A DNA stretch of 64,000 nucleotides from Methanohalophilus halophilus (GTDB taxonomy: Archaea > Halobacteriota > Methanosarcinia > Methanosarcinales > Methanosarcinaceae): NCBI RefSeq assembly GCF_001889405.1, contig NZ_CP017921.1, positions 448,057-512,056 on the forward strand, written 5' to 3'. The stretch's first letter is position 1; each line of letters begins with the position of its first letter. The notes under the pieces are model-generated. The model was given only the letters and a program-made list of their open reading frames with translations. It was not told the DNA's origin and searched no databases. Below are positions 9,593 to 18,065 of this stretch, one piece after another. The position numbers were made by a program, and so were the translations under genes.

Positions 9593-10735
9593 ATGAAAAA
9601 GCAGGTATGGATACGTGCCGACGAAGGCGACTGGGAAGACAAGAAGGAACGTATAACAGGCGGCCTGGAATCAGGTGCCGACTGTGTTCTGGTAGAGGCA
9701 GAGGATGTAGATAAAGCAAAAGAACTCGGAGACATCAAGATTGCTGCATTTACCGATAATGCGGATACTGCCGCAGACATAATCGTTATCGGTCGCGGAG
9801 GAGAAGGCGACGGGACACTTCCATTACCTGTGGACATGAGCAACTCCCGGGATTTTGAACAGCTAGCAACATTGAGACGCCAGAAAAAGAGTATCGCTGC
9901 CCTGGTTGTAATCCAGGACAAAAAATATGAGAAATTTGCCGCTGCAATTGGGACTGAATGTGATTACCTAATAGCTATCGGCACAGACTGGAAAGTCATC
10001 CCTCTGGAAAACCTCATAGCACAACTCCAGGAAAAGGAAGTGAATATAATATCCGGTGTCAGAGACCCCGATGAGGCTAAACTTGCCCTGGAGACCATGG
10101 AACATGGATCCGATGGCGTCCTGCTGGATACCGCAAATCCCGACACCCTCAAAAAAACTGTAAAACTTGCAGAAGAAGCAGGTGTAGAGGGAGTTGATCT
10201 TGTATCTGCCACCATCACCAAAATAGAGCCTGTAGGAATGGGCGACAGGGTTTGCGTGGATACCTGTAACCTGATGGAAAAAGGGGAAGGTATGCTTGTG
10301 GGCTCCCAATCCGCCGGAATGTTCCTTGTACATTCTGAATCCGAAGAAAGTCCCTATGTAGCATCCAGACCTTTCAGGGTAAATGCCGGAGCAGTTCATG
10401 CTTATGTTAAGATAGGAGATAAGACAAGATACCTGTCCGAGCTGGAAGCAGGCGACGAAGTAACTATTGTCAATTCAGAAGGCCAGCAACGTAAAGGAAT
10501 TGTGGGGAGGGTCAAGATCGAACGCCGCCCCCTGATGCTTGTGGAAGCCCAATCCAAAGACGGCAATACAGTGAAAAATATCCTCCAGAATGCAGAAACA
10601 ATAAAACTGGTTTCAAGCAATGGAAAACCAGTATCCATAGCCTCTCTGAAGGAAGGAGACGAGGTGCTGGTGCATATGGAAGACACTGGCAGGCACTTCG
10701 GGATGAAAGTCCAGGAAACAATCATAGAGAAATGA
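9593..10735 (+). CDS. 3-dehydroquinate synthase II
   Basis: A 380-residue enzyme of the archaeal AroB' (DUF2118/dehydroquinate synthase II) family. It oxidatively deaminates and cyclises the AroA' product to 3-dehydroquinate using NAD. The N-terminal half is an alpha/beta domain; the C-terminal half has the conserved segments GMGDRVCVDTCNLM (near 213-226), MLVGSQSAGMFLVHSE (near 234-249) and SRPFRVNAGAVHAYV (near 258-272). The gene overlaps aroD by 4 bases (ATGA), which points to translational coupling. Confidence 0.95.
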   Translation: MKKQVWIRADEGDWEDKKERITGGLESGADCVLVEAEDVDKAKELGDIKIAAFTDNADTAADIIVIGRGGEGDGTLPLPVDMSNSRDFEQLATLRRQKKSIAALVVIQDKKYEKFAAAIGTECDYLIAIGTDWKVIPLENLIAQLQEKEVNIISGVRDPDEAKLALETMEHGSDGVLLDTANPDTLKKTVKLAEEAGVEGVDLVSATITKIEPVGMGDRVCVDTCNLMEKGEGMLVGSQSAGMFLVHSESEESPYVASRPFRVNAGAVHAYVKIGDKTRYLSELEAGDEVTIVNSEGQQRKGIVGRVKIERRPLMLVEAQSKDGNTVKNILQNAETIKLVSSNGKPVSIASLKEGDEVLVHMEDTGRHFGMKVQETIIEK

Positions 10736-11433
10736 ACATGACAGATTTTGTCACCGGAAAAGATGTCAAAATTGTCGCATCCATTGACAGCGACCCTCTT
10801 TTACAGGCACGCATCGCCAAAATGCTTGGTGCGGATATTCTGGAAATCAGGCTGGATTTGCTTGAAATAAAAGAGGCCGTGCAGGCAAAGAAATTGTTCG
10901 ACTTGCTGGATAAGCAGGGCGGATTATCTCGTATTGCAACCAATCGTGTACATTTTGAAGGCGGCAACTGGCAGGGACAAGAAGGGCAAAGAATCACCCT
11001 CCTGGAAGACCTGATTCCTTATGTAGATATGATTGATATAGAACGCAAAAGTACCGATTGCCTTCGAAACCGACTTGTGGAGGAGGCAAAATCACAGGGG
11101 ACAAAGGTAATAATGTCCTCCCATTTCTTTGAGAGCACACCTCCTTTAAAAGAGATGGTTGCTATTCTCAACGAATGCACGGATAAGGGAGCCGATATAG
11201 CCAAACTCGCAGTCATGCCCCAAAAACCCGAAGATATACTGGAGCTTTTCCATGCTGCCTTGCAGGCAAAGGGAGAAGTTTGTGTTATTGCTATGGGGGA
11301 GCTGGGACGTCACAGCAGGGTTGTTGCCTGCAGGTACGGTTCATTACTGACCTACGGCTGCGTGGAAAAACCGGTCGCTCCGGGTCAGATCAGAATAGAC
11401 CAGCTAAAAATAGCTCTGGAGACTATCGTATGA
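10732..11433 (+). CDS. aroD: 3-dehydroquinate dehydratase, type I
   Basis: A 233-residue type I dehydroquinase that forms 3-dehydroshikimate through a Schiff base. The (beta/alpha)8 barrel shows the substrate-binding EIRLDLLE (near 36), the catalytic-histidine region VIMSSHFFEST (near 125) and the Schiff-base lysine in IAKLAVMPQ (near 156). It is the third gene of the operon, overlapping aroB' at its start and aroE (ATGA) at its end. Confidence 0.95.
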   Translation: MNMTDFVTGKDVKIVASIDSDPLLQARIAKMLGADILEIRLDLLEIKEAVQAKKLFDLLDKQGGLSRIATNRVHFEGGNWQGQEGQRITLLEDLIPYVDMIDIERKSTDCLRNRLVEEAKSQGTKVIMSSHFFESTPPLKEMVAILNECTDKGADIAKLAVMPQKPEDILELFHAALQAKGEVCVIAMGELGRHSRVVACRYGSLLTYGCVEKPVAPGQIRIDQLKIALETIV

Positions 11434-12236
11434 AACAGGTATTCGGTGTACTGGGAGACCCTATTGAACACTCCCTTTCCCCTGCAATGCACAATGCAGC
11501 GTTCAGGGAACTGGGGATGGATTGTGAATACCACGCATTCAGGGTAAGGCAAAAAAACCTAAAATATGCTATCTCGGGAGCGCAGGCAATGGGTTTTGGC
11601 GGTCTCAATATAACAGTCCCCCACAAAGAAAAAGCATTAGAATTTACAAACCCCGATACACTGGCACGCAGGATAGGGGCTGTCAACACCGTATCCTTCA
11701 ATGATGAAATACGGGGACACAACACAGATGGGCTGGGAGCTGAAATGGCTCTGCGGGAAGCAGGTGTGGGAATAAATTCCTCTAGCGTAGTTCTTGTCGG
11801 TGCCGGGGGTGCCGCCCGTGCAATTGCCTTTCACTTCGCAGAAAAGGGAGCTTGTGTGACAATCGCAAACCGTACCCCTGAAAAGGCAGAAGCTCTTGCA
11901 AAGGATGTCGGTTGCAGTCATGCAGGGCTAGAGGACCTAAAAGGACTATTGAAAGACAGTGACATACTGATCAATGCCACATCCGTGGGAATGCATCCGC
12001 ATATTGATACAACCATTGCCAGTCGGGAAATCCTGCATCCGGATTTGGCTGTTTTTGACATCGTTTACAATCCCCTGCAGACAAAACTGCTGCGTCAAGC
12101 AGAACTTGCAGGCGCCAAGCCGATCGGTGGGGTTGCAATGCTTGTCCACCAGGGAGCTGAAGCATTCCGTATCTGGACAGGTCAAAAGCCACCTGTGGAA
12201 GTCATGCGCAAGGCGGTACTGGAGGGGCTGGGTTGA
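11430..12236 (+). CDS. aroE: Shikimate dehydrogenase
   Basis: A 268-residue NADP-dependent enzyme reducing 3-dehydroshikimate to shikimate. The substrate-binding motif HSLSPAMHN is at about 13-21, the catalytic Lys in NITVPHKEKA near 60-69, and the Rossmann glycines in LVGAGGAARAI near 124-134. The start at 11430 overlaps the aroD stop as ATGA; the open frame reaches further upstream to 11280 but homology begins only at MKQVFGVLGDP. It overlaps the next gene by 4 bases. Confidence 0.95.
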   Translation: MKQVFGVLGDPIEHSLSPAMHNAAFRELGMDCEYHAFRVRQKNLKYAISGAQAMGFGGLNITVPHKEKALEFTNPDTLARRIGAVNTVSFNDEIRGHNTDGLGAEMALREAGVGINSSSVVLVGAGGAARAIAFHFAEKGACVTIANRTPEKAEALAKDVGCSHAGLEDLKGLLKDSDILINATSVGMHPHIDTTIASREILHPDLAVFDIVYNPLQTKLLRQAELAGAKPIGGVAMLVHQGAEAFRIWTGQKPPVEVMRKAVLEGLG

Positions 12237-13540
12237 AAATACTCATCATTGGCGGCACCGGGGAAATGGGCCAGTGGTTTGCAACCTTTTTCAAAAGCCG
12301 GGGATATGAAGTATGGATCAGTGGGAAAAGTGGAAAAATGGAAGTTGCCGAAAGACTTGGTGTCCATTTTACAGCTGAGCCTGACATTGTAATCCCGACA
12401 TGTGACATTGTGATAGTTTCAGTACCAATCAACATAACACCCACCCTTATAGAACAGACTGGGCCTAAAATGAAAAAGGGAAGTTTGCTCATGGACCTGA
12501 CATCGCTGAAGAAAAAACCTGTTGAGGCCATGAAAAGATATGTTCCTGAAAATGTAGAGTTTCTGGGAACCCATCCAATGTTTGGGCCTTCTATTCCCTC
12601 CCTGCAGGGCCAGACCTTTATCCTCACACCTGTAGATGGCAGATGTGAAAGATGGTTTGACCATATATTCAACCTCTTAAGTGAAGAAGAGGCGAGTATA
12701 GAAGTCATAACTCCCGATGAACATGACCACTTTGTATCCATTGTGCAGGGACTCACCCATTTTGCCTATATTACCATTGGCGCGACCATGCAGAAGCTGG
12801 ATTTTGATGTGAAAGGTTCCCGGCGTTTTATGAGTCCGGTATATGATATAATGTTAGACTTTGTGGGACGTATCCTGGGGCAAAACCCCGAACTTTATGC
12901 CCTGATACAGATGGAAAATCCTGAAGTTATCCGTGTACATGACATATTTATAGAGCGATGCAGACATTTTTCTTCAATGGTACGTTCCCATGACACAGGG
13001 CAATTCTGTGAAGACATGAAAGCAGCAGCCCTCCATTTTGGCGACACGTCCTCTGCCTTACGTCGCTCGGACAAACTCATAAACAGCAAGGTAGCCGAAT
13101 TCGAGGAACTCGTACACTCCACAGGTCATGAAAGGGGACTTTTGCACATATATTCCGGAAAGATGCATGTTGGAATTGTGAAAAAGGTTACTTCAAGTAA
13201 TGTAACCCTTAAAGAAGGGAAAAAGGAACTGCAACTCAAAATCGGTAACATAAGAATCCTGTCAGCAGATGAACTGAATCACTGGAAAGAGAATAAACTC
13301 AAACCAACCCTGCGCGACATCTCTGTTTTCATTCCCCGTTCAGCCAGGCCTTTTACGATACAACAAATCCTGGATTGTCGCATAGATGGTGTAAAAGTCG
13401 AAACTATCGATACCTATCCACACAAAAAGGGTCCGAGTGCAACCTTCCGTTTAAACATACGCGGCGATCTGGACGCCTACGAAATACACAGGGAAATGGA
13501 AGAATTACTGGAAGGCATGGGATGTAGCCTGCGCAAGTAA
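12233..13540 (+). CDS. tyrA: Prephenate dehydrogenase (TyrA) with extra C-terminal domain
   Basis: A 435-residue protein converting prephenate to 4-hydroxyphenylpyruvate. The Rossmann motif GGTGEMGQW is at 7-15, followed by the TyrA helical domain with GTHPMFGPS near 107 and GLTHFAYITIGA near 174. Residues about 345-435 form an extra domain with an ACT-like beta-alpha-beta pattern, a likely tyrosine-sensing module; archaeal TyrA proteins are often longer than bacterial ones. The start is TTG at 12233, overlapping the aroE stop. It closes the aromatic amino acid operon. Confidence 0.9.
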   Translation: MKILIIGGTGEMGQWFATFFKSRGYEVWISGKSGKMEVAERLGVHFTAEPDIVIPTCDIVIVSVPINITPTLIEQTGPKMKKGSLLMDLTSLKKKPVEAMKRYVPENVEFLGTHPMFGPSIPSLQGQTFILTPVDGRCERWFDHIFNLLSEEEASIEVITPDEHDHFVSIVQGLTHFAYITIGATMQKLDFDVKGSRRFMSPVYDIMLDFVGRILGQNPELYALIQMENPEVIRVHDIFIERCRHFSSMVRSHDTGQFCEDMKAAALHFGDTSSALRRSDKLINSKVAEFEELVHSTGHERGLLHIYSGKMHVGIVKKVTSSNVTLKEGKKELQLKIGNIRILSADELNHWKENKLKPTLRDISVFIPRSARPFTIQQILDCRIDGVKVETIDTYPHKKGPSATFRLNIRGDLDAYEIHREMEELLEGMGCSLRK

Positions 13541-13597
13541 AGCAATTATTTATGCCAGCAGTCACATAGCCGATCAAAGACAACACAGGGTGATAGG

Positions 13598-13921
13598 TTG
13601 AAAAAACAAACACAAAAAAGTGGAGTGAAAGCTCTTTTCGGGAAAGATATTACCGAATACCTCAGGTTTTACAAAATGGGACTGCTTCTGATAGCAGGGC
13701 TGGGCATATATCTCGGACTCATGGGATTATACCTGATAATTGTTGATAATAACTACATTCCAGGTATTGCCCTTTTTATTGCAGCCCTTCTCATATCCCC
13801 GCCACCCATCGGGATATCAAATATGATAATCAGGCATTTCAACATAGAACTTTCAATGGGACTAAAATTAGGAATAGCCACCATGCTGATGTTTATTGCA
13901 TGGTGGCAACTGGGATTTTAA
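13598..13921 (+). CDS. Small membrane protein downstream of tyrA
   Basis: A 107-residue protein with three or four hydrophobic segments (about 30-50, 55-72 and 87-105) after a basic, charged N-terminus MKKQTQKSGVKALFGK. The start is TTG at 13598 with GGTGATAGG just upstream. It is the last gene on this strand before a convergent triosephosphate isomerase, whose stop it overlaps by 4 bases. I do not recognise the family; conserved hypothetical membrane proteins of this size are frequent in Methanosarcinales. Confidence 0.7.
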   Translation: MKKQTQKSGVKALFGKDITEYLRFYKMGLLLIAGLGIYLGLMGLYLIIVDNNYIPGIALFIAALLISPPPIGISNMIIRHFNIELSMGLKLGIATMLMFIAWWQLGF

Positions 13922-14586
13922 AGAGGGCTGACAAGATCTTCCAGGGCTGACCTGGGATCTTCTGCCTTTACTATACCTGATGCAAGCAGAACGCCTACAG
14001 AACCAAGATCCATTGCAGCGGTGAGGTCTTCTCCCCGGGAAATACCCGCCCCACACAAAACCTGAACATCAGGATTTATTCTTTTTACAGCTTCAACCGA
14101 GCCTTTCACAACATCCGGGTCAGCCTGAGAAACCGGTACACCCGTGCCAATAAGTTCGGGAGGTTCCACCGCAACATATTCCGGAGCCAGGGCAGCAGCT
14201 GCTGCTGTTGTGGGAATATTATTGGTACACACGATCGTGGTCAGGCCTTCAGCCCGTGCTGCACTCACCGATGCTTCAATATCAGCAAGGTTGAGCCTGC
14301 GTTCGGAATGATTGATAAGACAACCCACAGCCCCTGCCTGTTGTACACAGGAAGCCATTACGTGGCCTGTATTGCTACCCGGTGAAACACCATCCACATG
14401 CTGAGCATAGACAGGTACATCCACCTGAGAAGCAACCCTGTAGATGTCACAAAGTTGGGGAGCAACTCCAATGGTCACTCCCGCTTCTGCGGCTACATCC
14501 CTGCAAGCAGCAGCAATTTTTACTGCTGCCTCACCTGTACCCTGTGAATAGGTTTTGAAGTTCACAACTATCAGGGGCGAGTCCAT
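13918..14586 (-). CDS. tpiA: Triosephosphate isomerase, archaeal type
   Basis: A 222-residue short archaeal TIM. The catalytic Lys lies in IVVNFKTY (near 6-13), the His in LINHSERR (near 90), the catalytic Glu in YVAVEPPELIGTG (near 137-149) and the phosphate-binding glycines in LCGAGISRGED (near 176). It interconverts dihydroxyacetone phosphate and glyceraldehyde 3-phosphate. It lies 10 bases downstream of fae-hps on the same strand, so the two are probably one transcript linking the pentose and triose phosphate pools. Confidence 0.95.
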   Translation of the reverse strand: MDSPLIVVNFKTYSQGTGEAAVKIAAACRDVAAEAGVTIGVAPQLCDIYRVASQVDVPVYAQHVDGVSPGSNTGHVMASCVQQAGAVGCLINHSERRLNLADIEASVSAARAEGLTTIVCTNNIPTTAAAAALAPEYVAVEPPELIGTGVPVSQADPDVVKGSVEAVKRINPDVQVLCGAGISRGEDLTAAMDLGSVGVLLASGIVKAEDPRSALEDLVSPL

Positions 14587-14596
14587 GGGAATCTCC

Positions 14597-15775
14597 TCAG
14601 AAATCAGTCATTACCCTGAATTGGTCTATCTCGGGCTTATTCAGACCTTCGACAAACTGTTCTGCAGACTGGCGTATATCCTTGGAATTGGTAATTGCAC
14701 GTCCGACAACAAGGACATCCGCACCTGCCTTGAGAGCATCAGGGATTGTATGCACACGCACCCCACCGGCGACTGCCACAAGGATCTTAGGCGACAGTTC
14801 CTTGATAGCCTCAATGCTACCCCATGCATAAGCGGTATCCTCTACATCTATGGCGCGGTGAAGCTCCACAACATCAGGAAGCTCATTGAGTTTTTCCAGT
14901 ACATCCATCGGATCCGGATGGTTGAGTGTATCCATTACCGCATAGATTCCCGTCTTGTGAGCCTCGGATATTGCCTTTTCAAGAGTTGGTACCGGTGCAA
15001 GGGCGGAAACCACAATTGCATCAGCTGTGGCATCTGCCACCATACGTGCCTCAAGGTTACCGGTATCCAGTGTCTTCAGGTCAGCCACGATGAAAGCATC
15101 CGGTTTGACTTCACGCAGTTTGGTGATTACATCCACACCGTAACGTTTGATCAGAGGGGTGCCCGCTTCAAGGATGAGGTGGTCACTCTTGGGCAGCTGT
15201 CTTACAACATTGAGCACTGCTTCCAGATTCGGATTATCCAGTGCTACCTGCAGATATGGAGGGTCCCATAGTCTGGAAACCTTGAATCCCATAATTGCAT
15301 GGGAACCCTTGTCCTTTTCATCCAGTACAGTGTCTACGGCAGGGAAATTTTCCATTGCCCTTTTCAGTGCAAGTTTGGTAGCACCGTAATTATACCTGTA
15401 GATGCGGTTGTAATCCAAAGCCTGAGGGTGTATGAACACACTGGCCACGATCACAAGATCATCTGCTTTTTCTTTGGGCACAATTTCTTCTTCCACGGCA
15501 TCTGCAACCGCTTTTGAAACCGCTGCCTGTGCAGGACCAAATATCTGGGATGCCTGGTCCATATTCTTTACAGTTACCTTGGGAACGATGAGGGTGGAAG
15601 GTTTTGTGGGTAGGTTCGGCCTGATCACAGAAAGCAGGGGAGTATGCCCTGCGGATAACTGAGTCATACCGGTGGCAAAGGCCTGCCCAACAGGTCCTTC
15701 CTTATCACCGATCATAAGATCAATATGTGCGAGTTCGGGTTCCTCGCCAATAAGTGCTTCTCCAATTAACATCAT
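14597..15775 (-). CDS. fae-hps: Fae-Hps bifunctional formaldehyde-activating enzyme/hexulose-6-phosphate synthase
   Basis: A 392-residue fusion. Residues 1-160 are Fae ([20 protein letters not shown], with the active-site histidine region), which condenses formaldehyde with tetrahydromethanopterin. Residues about 165-392 are 3-hexulose-6-phosphate synthase ([39 protein letters not shown]), which in archaea runs backwards to make ribulose 5-phosphate from fructose 6-phosphate and releases formaldehyde that Fae then captures. This fusion is characteristic of several methanogens. Both domains look complete. Confidence 0.96.
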   Translation of the reverse strand: MMLIGEALIGEEPELAHIDLMIGDKEGPVGQAFATGMTQLSAGHTPLLSVIRPNLPTKPSTLIVPKVTVKNMDQASQIFGPAQAAVSKAVADAVEEEIVPKEKADDLVIVASVFIHPQALDYNRIYRYNYGATKLALKRAMENFPAVDTVLDEKDKGSHAIMGFKVSRLWDPPYLQVALDNPNLEAVLNVVRQLPKSDHLILEAGTPLIKRYGVDVITKLREVKPDAFIVADLKTLDTGNLEARMVADATADAIVVSALAPVPTLEKAISEAHKTGIYAVMDTLNHPDPMDVLEKLNELPDVVELHRAIDVEDTAYAWGSIEAIKELSPKILVAVAGGVRVHTIPDALKAGADVLVVGRAITNSKDIRQSAEQFVEGLNKPEIDQFRVMTDF

Positions 15776-15882
15776 GCTCGATCAGCTGCTAGATTGGAAT
15801 GAACGTATATATGATTTCTGATGAAATAAACTCAAACCGTATATACATAATTATTTATTTTTTGGGCAACTGATATTGATAT

Positions 15883-16689
15883 GTGCTGCGGAAAACCTAT
15901 TCCATGATATCGGGCGACAAAAGGATTAAAAAATTACATCTGTTGATCGCTTTTGTTGCAACATACTTTGCCATCTGGCTTCCTGACATACAGGGAGTTT
16001 TAGGAATGGAAAATGTGAACATTAGTTCCACACTGGTTTTCGGCACACTGAACGGACTGCTTCTTGGCCCGATATATGGGGCCATTGTATCCCTTGCGGC
16101 TATTTCAGTCCATCGCATAGCACATGTTGATATGCTGCTTAATAATCCATTCTATCTCATAAGCCCTCTATTCCTTGCAAGTGCCTCCTTTGTAGCGGGA
16201 CTGGCAATCGCGGGGAAGAAAAAGAAAGCAATCATTCTCCCGTGCCTATTAATCGCGGCCTGGTTCGCAACAGAGGTAGGCAGAGAGATTTTTTATTACC
16301 CCTGGTTACACATATTATCTATTGCATTTTTCCTTACTTTTACCAGAATAGAAAACAAAATATCCTTTTTTTCCAAAAACAAAGGATATCTGTATCTTTT
16401 TGCATGTTCACTACTTGCCGTCTCCACAGACCATCTTGCAGGAAGCCTGTCAGCACTCTTTATATTCGACCTTGGAAGCAGTATGTATAAAGAGGTAATA
16501 TTTATTTACCCGCTTGAAAGGATATTAATTGCGACTATATCAGCTCTTATATTCTACGCTTTCATCGTGTGGATCAACCTGCTGAAAGCAAATGCCAGTG
16601 TGCTGAACGAAAACGAAGAACACAATGTCAAAGATGTAATGGATTATATCAATAGCGAAGTAAAAGACATAATTGAAAAAGAAAAATGA
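15883..16689 (+). CDS. Multispan membrane protein, ECF S-component-like
   Basis: A 268-residue protein with about six hydrophobic segments. The region LVFGTLNGLLLGPIYGAIVS (about 52-71) resembles the glycine-rich helices of ECF-type substrate-binding S components, but the protein is longer than usual and has a charged helical tail (about 240-268), so the family is only suggested. The start may be GTG at 15883 or ATG at 15904; no clear RBS supports either. It stands alone, convergent with the ParA-like gene. Confidence 0.65.
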   Translation: MLRKTYSMISGDKRIKKLHLLIAFVATYFAIWLPDIQGVLGMENVNISSTLVFGTLNGLLLGPIYGAIVSLAAISVHRIAHVDMLLNNPFYLISPLFLASASFVAGLAIAGKKKKAIILPCLLIAAWFATEVGREIFYYPWLHILSIAFFLTFTRIENKISFFSKNKGYLYLFACSLLAVSTDHLAGSLSALFIFDLGSSMYKEVIFIYPLERILIATISALIFYAFIVWINLLKANASVLNENEEHNVKDVMDYINSEVKDIIEKEK

Positions 16690-16690
16690 A

Positions 16691-17434
16691 TTAATAATTG
16701 ATACTATTCTTCAATCTATCAATAGCACTGGAAAAAGGATGGGAAGGTTCTTTGACAGTAAATACTTTGGAGAGGCCATGCATGGATACCTCACACATGC
16801 ATGGAATCGAAGTAAGCACAGGAACTCCATATTTTTTGCTCATTTGTAATGATTGTTCATTAAGACACATGTTTTCCACAATCCCACATTTTTTGCCCAG
16901 AGGAGTATATATTCCATCAATCGCCTGCTTTATGTTTGTGAGACAGTATTCATTGGGTTTTACTACCATCAGAACGTAATCACTGCTTGCCACAATATTG
17001 GCCGATGTGAAATCCACCCCGGGACTTGTATCCATAATTACAACATCAAAACCTTCCTTTTGAAGATTTTTTTTGGATTGAATCAATGCTTTGAGTGCAT
17101 TTGATTGCCATTTCCTGTCCTTTGAAGAAAATTCCCTGATAGCAGAAATTTCGGGATTGGAGTAACCTACATAAAAACGAGCCTCAGAAGCAATGCTTTT
17201 TGAACTGTCGACTATTACTTCCCGTATGTTTTTCTTGTAATCAAAAATATCATTTATCCACTTATCCGAGGGAGGGAACATACCATTGAATGCGCTGGGA
17301 GATTTCAGGTCCATATCAAGCAAACAAACATCCTTACCTTCTTTTGCATAAGCACACGCAAGATTGATAGCAACACTTGTTTTTCCCGTACCTCCACGTG
17401 GAGAGTGGACTGCAATTGTAAACGTATCTTTCAT
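16691..17434 (-). CDS. ParA/MinD-family P-loop ATPase
   Basis: A 247-residue deviant Walker A ATPase: SPRGGTGKTSVAINLA (11-26), with LLDMDLKSPS (38-47) as switch and VVIMDTSPGVDFTS near 132. ParA/MinD proteins dimerise on ATP and position DNA, membranes or protein complexes. No parB or archaellum gene is adjacent, so the cargo is unknown. A 17-bp palindrome at 17596-17612 lies about 160 bases upstream and a regulator gene lies beyond it on the same strand. Confidence 0.85.
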   Translation of the reverse strand: MKDTFTIAVHSPRGGTGKTSVAINLACAYAKEGKDVCLLDMDLKSPSAFNGMFPPSDKWINDIFDYKKNIREVIVDSSKSIASEARFYVGYSNPEISAIREFSSKDRKWQSNALKALIQSKKNLQKEGFDVVIMDTSPGVDFTSANIVASSDYVLMVVKPNEYCLTNIKQAIDGIYTPLGKKCGIVENMCLNEQSLQMSKKYGVPVLTSIPCMCEVSMHGLSKVFTVKEPSHPFSSAIDRLKNSINY

Positions 17435-17595
17435 TTGATTTGCCCACAGATTAATTGCTTAATTAAATAAACCACCATCAATAATAAATTCGTAACAATT
17501 ATACCAGTTCTTGATGGAAATTTTTTTTGTTTTTAAATGTAGAGACCCATTCTTGAGAATGAAGATGTATTATACATTAATTGCTCTGCTGAATG

Positions 17596-17612
17596 TTAAT
17601 CACAGTGATTAA
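17596..17612. promoter_or_regulatory. 17-bp palindrome upstream of the ParA-like gene
   Basis: TTAATCACAGTGATTAA has perfect 8-bp arms around a central A. It sits in an AT-rich gap (17435-17638) with no gene, between the end of the winged-helix gene and the start of the ParA-like gene. Its geometry matches the palindrome found at the promoter of the winged-helix gene, so it may be a second operator. Confidence 0.4.
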
Positions 17613-17638
17613 TGTAAATTTTTTCCCCGATATATGTA

Positions 17639-17980
17639 TTATGGTAATTGAACTGAAAAAAAGACTTTTCTGCCATTTCTGTACTTATGTACATGACCCA
17701 TGCGCACAAGCTGATTGAGATAATTGCTTTCAACTGCTCTTTCCTTTGATGTTTTTTCCGAAATCTGTGCAGCGGTTGCAGTTCCCATTTCAAATAAGAC
17801 GGTAGCTGTTGTGCGCAAATGATCCGGCAGGGAAAGAAGAGTCATTACATCGAGCTCATTTAAATCATCTTCCTGTGAAACATGAGACGAAGAATCCTGC
17901 TGGAATAACAGCCTGTCGAGCTTATCGTTGATTTCATTCAAAGCTACAAGAATATTGTTCATTTCAACTTCAGAAACCAT
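17639..17980 (-). CDS. Winged-helix transcriptional regulator
   Basis: A 113-residue protein with an N-terminal helical segment (NNILVALNEINDKLDRLLF, about 8-26; likely dimerising coiled coil) followed by a winged helix: LPDHLRTTATVLFEMG, TAAQISEKTSKERAVESNYLNQLVRMGHVHKYR, and a short wing RKVFFSVQ. It resembles small archaeal MarR/ArsR-like regulators. The ATG at 17962 (MNNILV) is an alternative start. A perfect palindrome overlaps its predicted transcription start, so autoregulation is likely. Confidence 0.8.
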   Translation of the reverse strand: MVSEVEMNNILVALNEINDKLDRLLFQQDSSSHVSQEDDLNELDVMTLLSLPDHLRTTATVLFEMGTATAAQISEKTSKERAVESNYLNQLVRMGHVHKYRNGRKVFFSVQLP

Positions 17981-18003
17981 ATGGCCACCATAAATTGTAT
18001 TCT

Positions 18004-18020
18004 AGTATTACAGTAATACT
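18004..18020. promoter_or_regulatory. 17-bp palindromic operator at the winged-helix gene promoter
   Basis: AGTATTACAGTAATACT has perfect 8-bp arms around a central A. On the minus strand a TATA-like sequence (TTTTTATAGTTTTATG, 18026-18041) lies just upstream, putting the expected transcription start inside the palindrome, the position of a repressor site. Confidence 0.5.
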
Positions 18021-18065
18021 GTATTCCATAAAACTATAAAAAAGTACAGTATGCACAGAAAAGAG

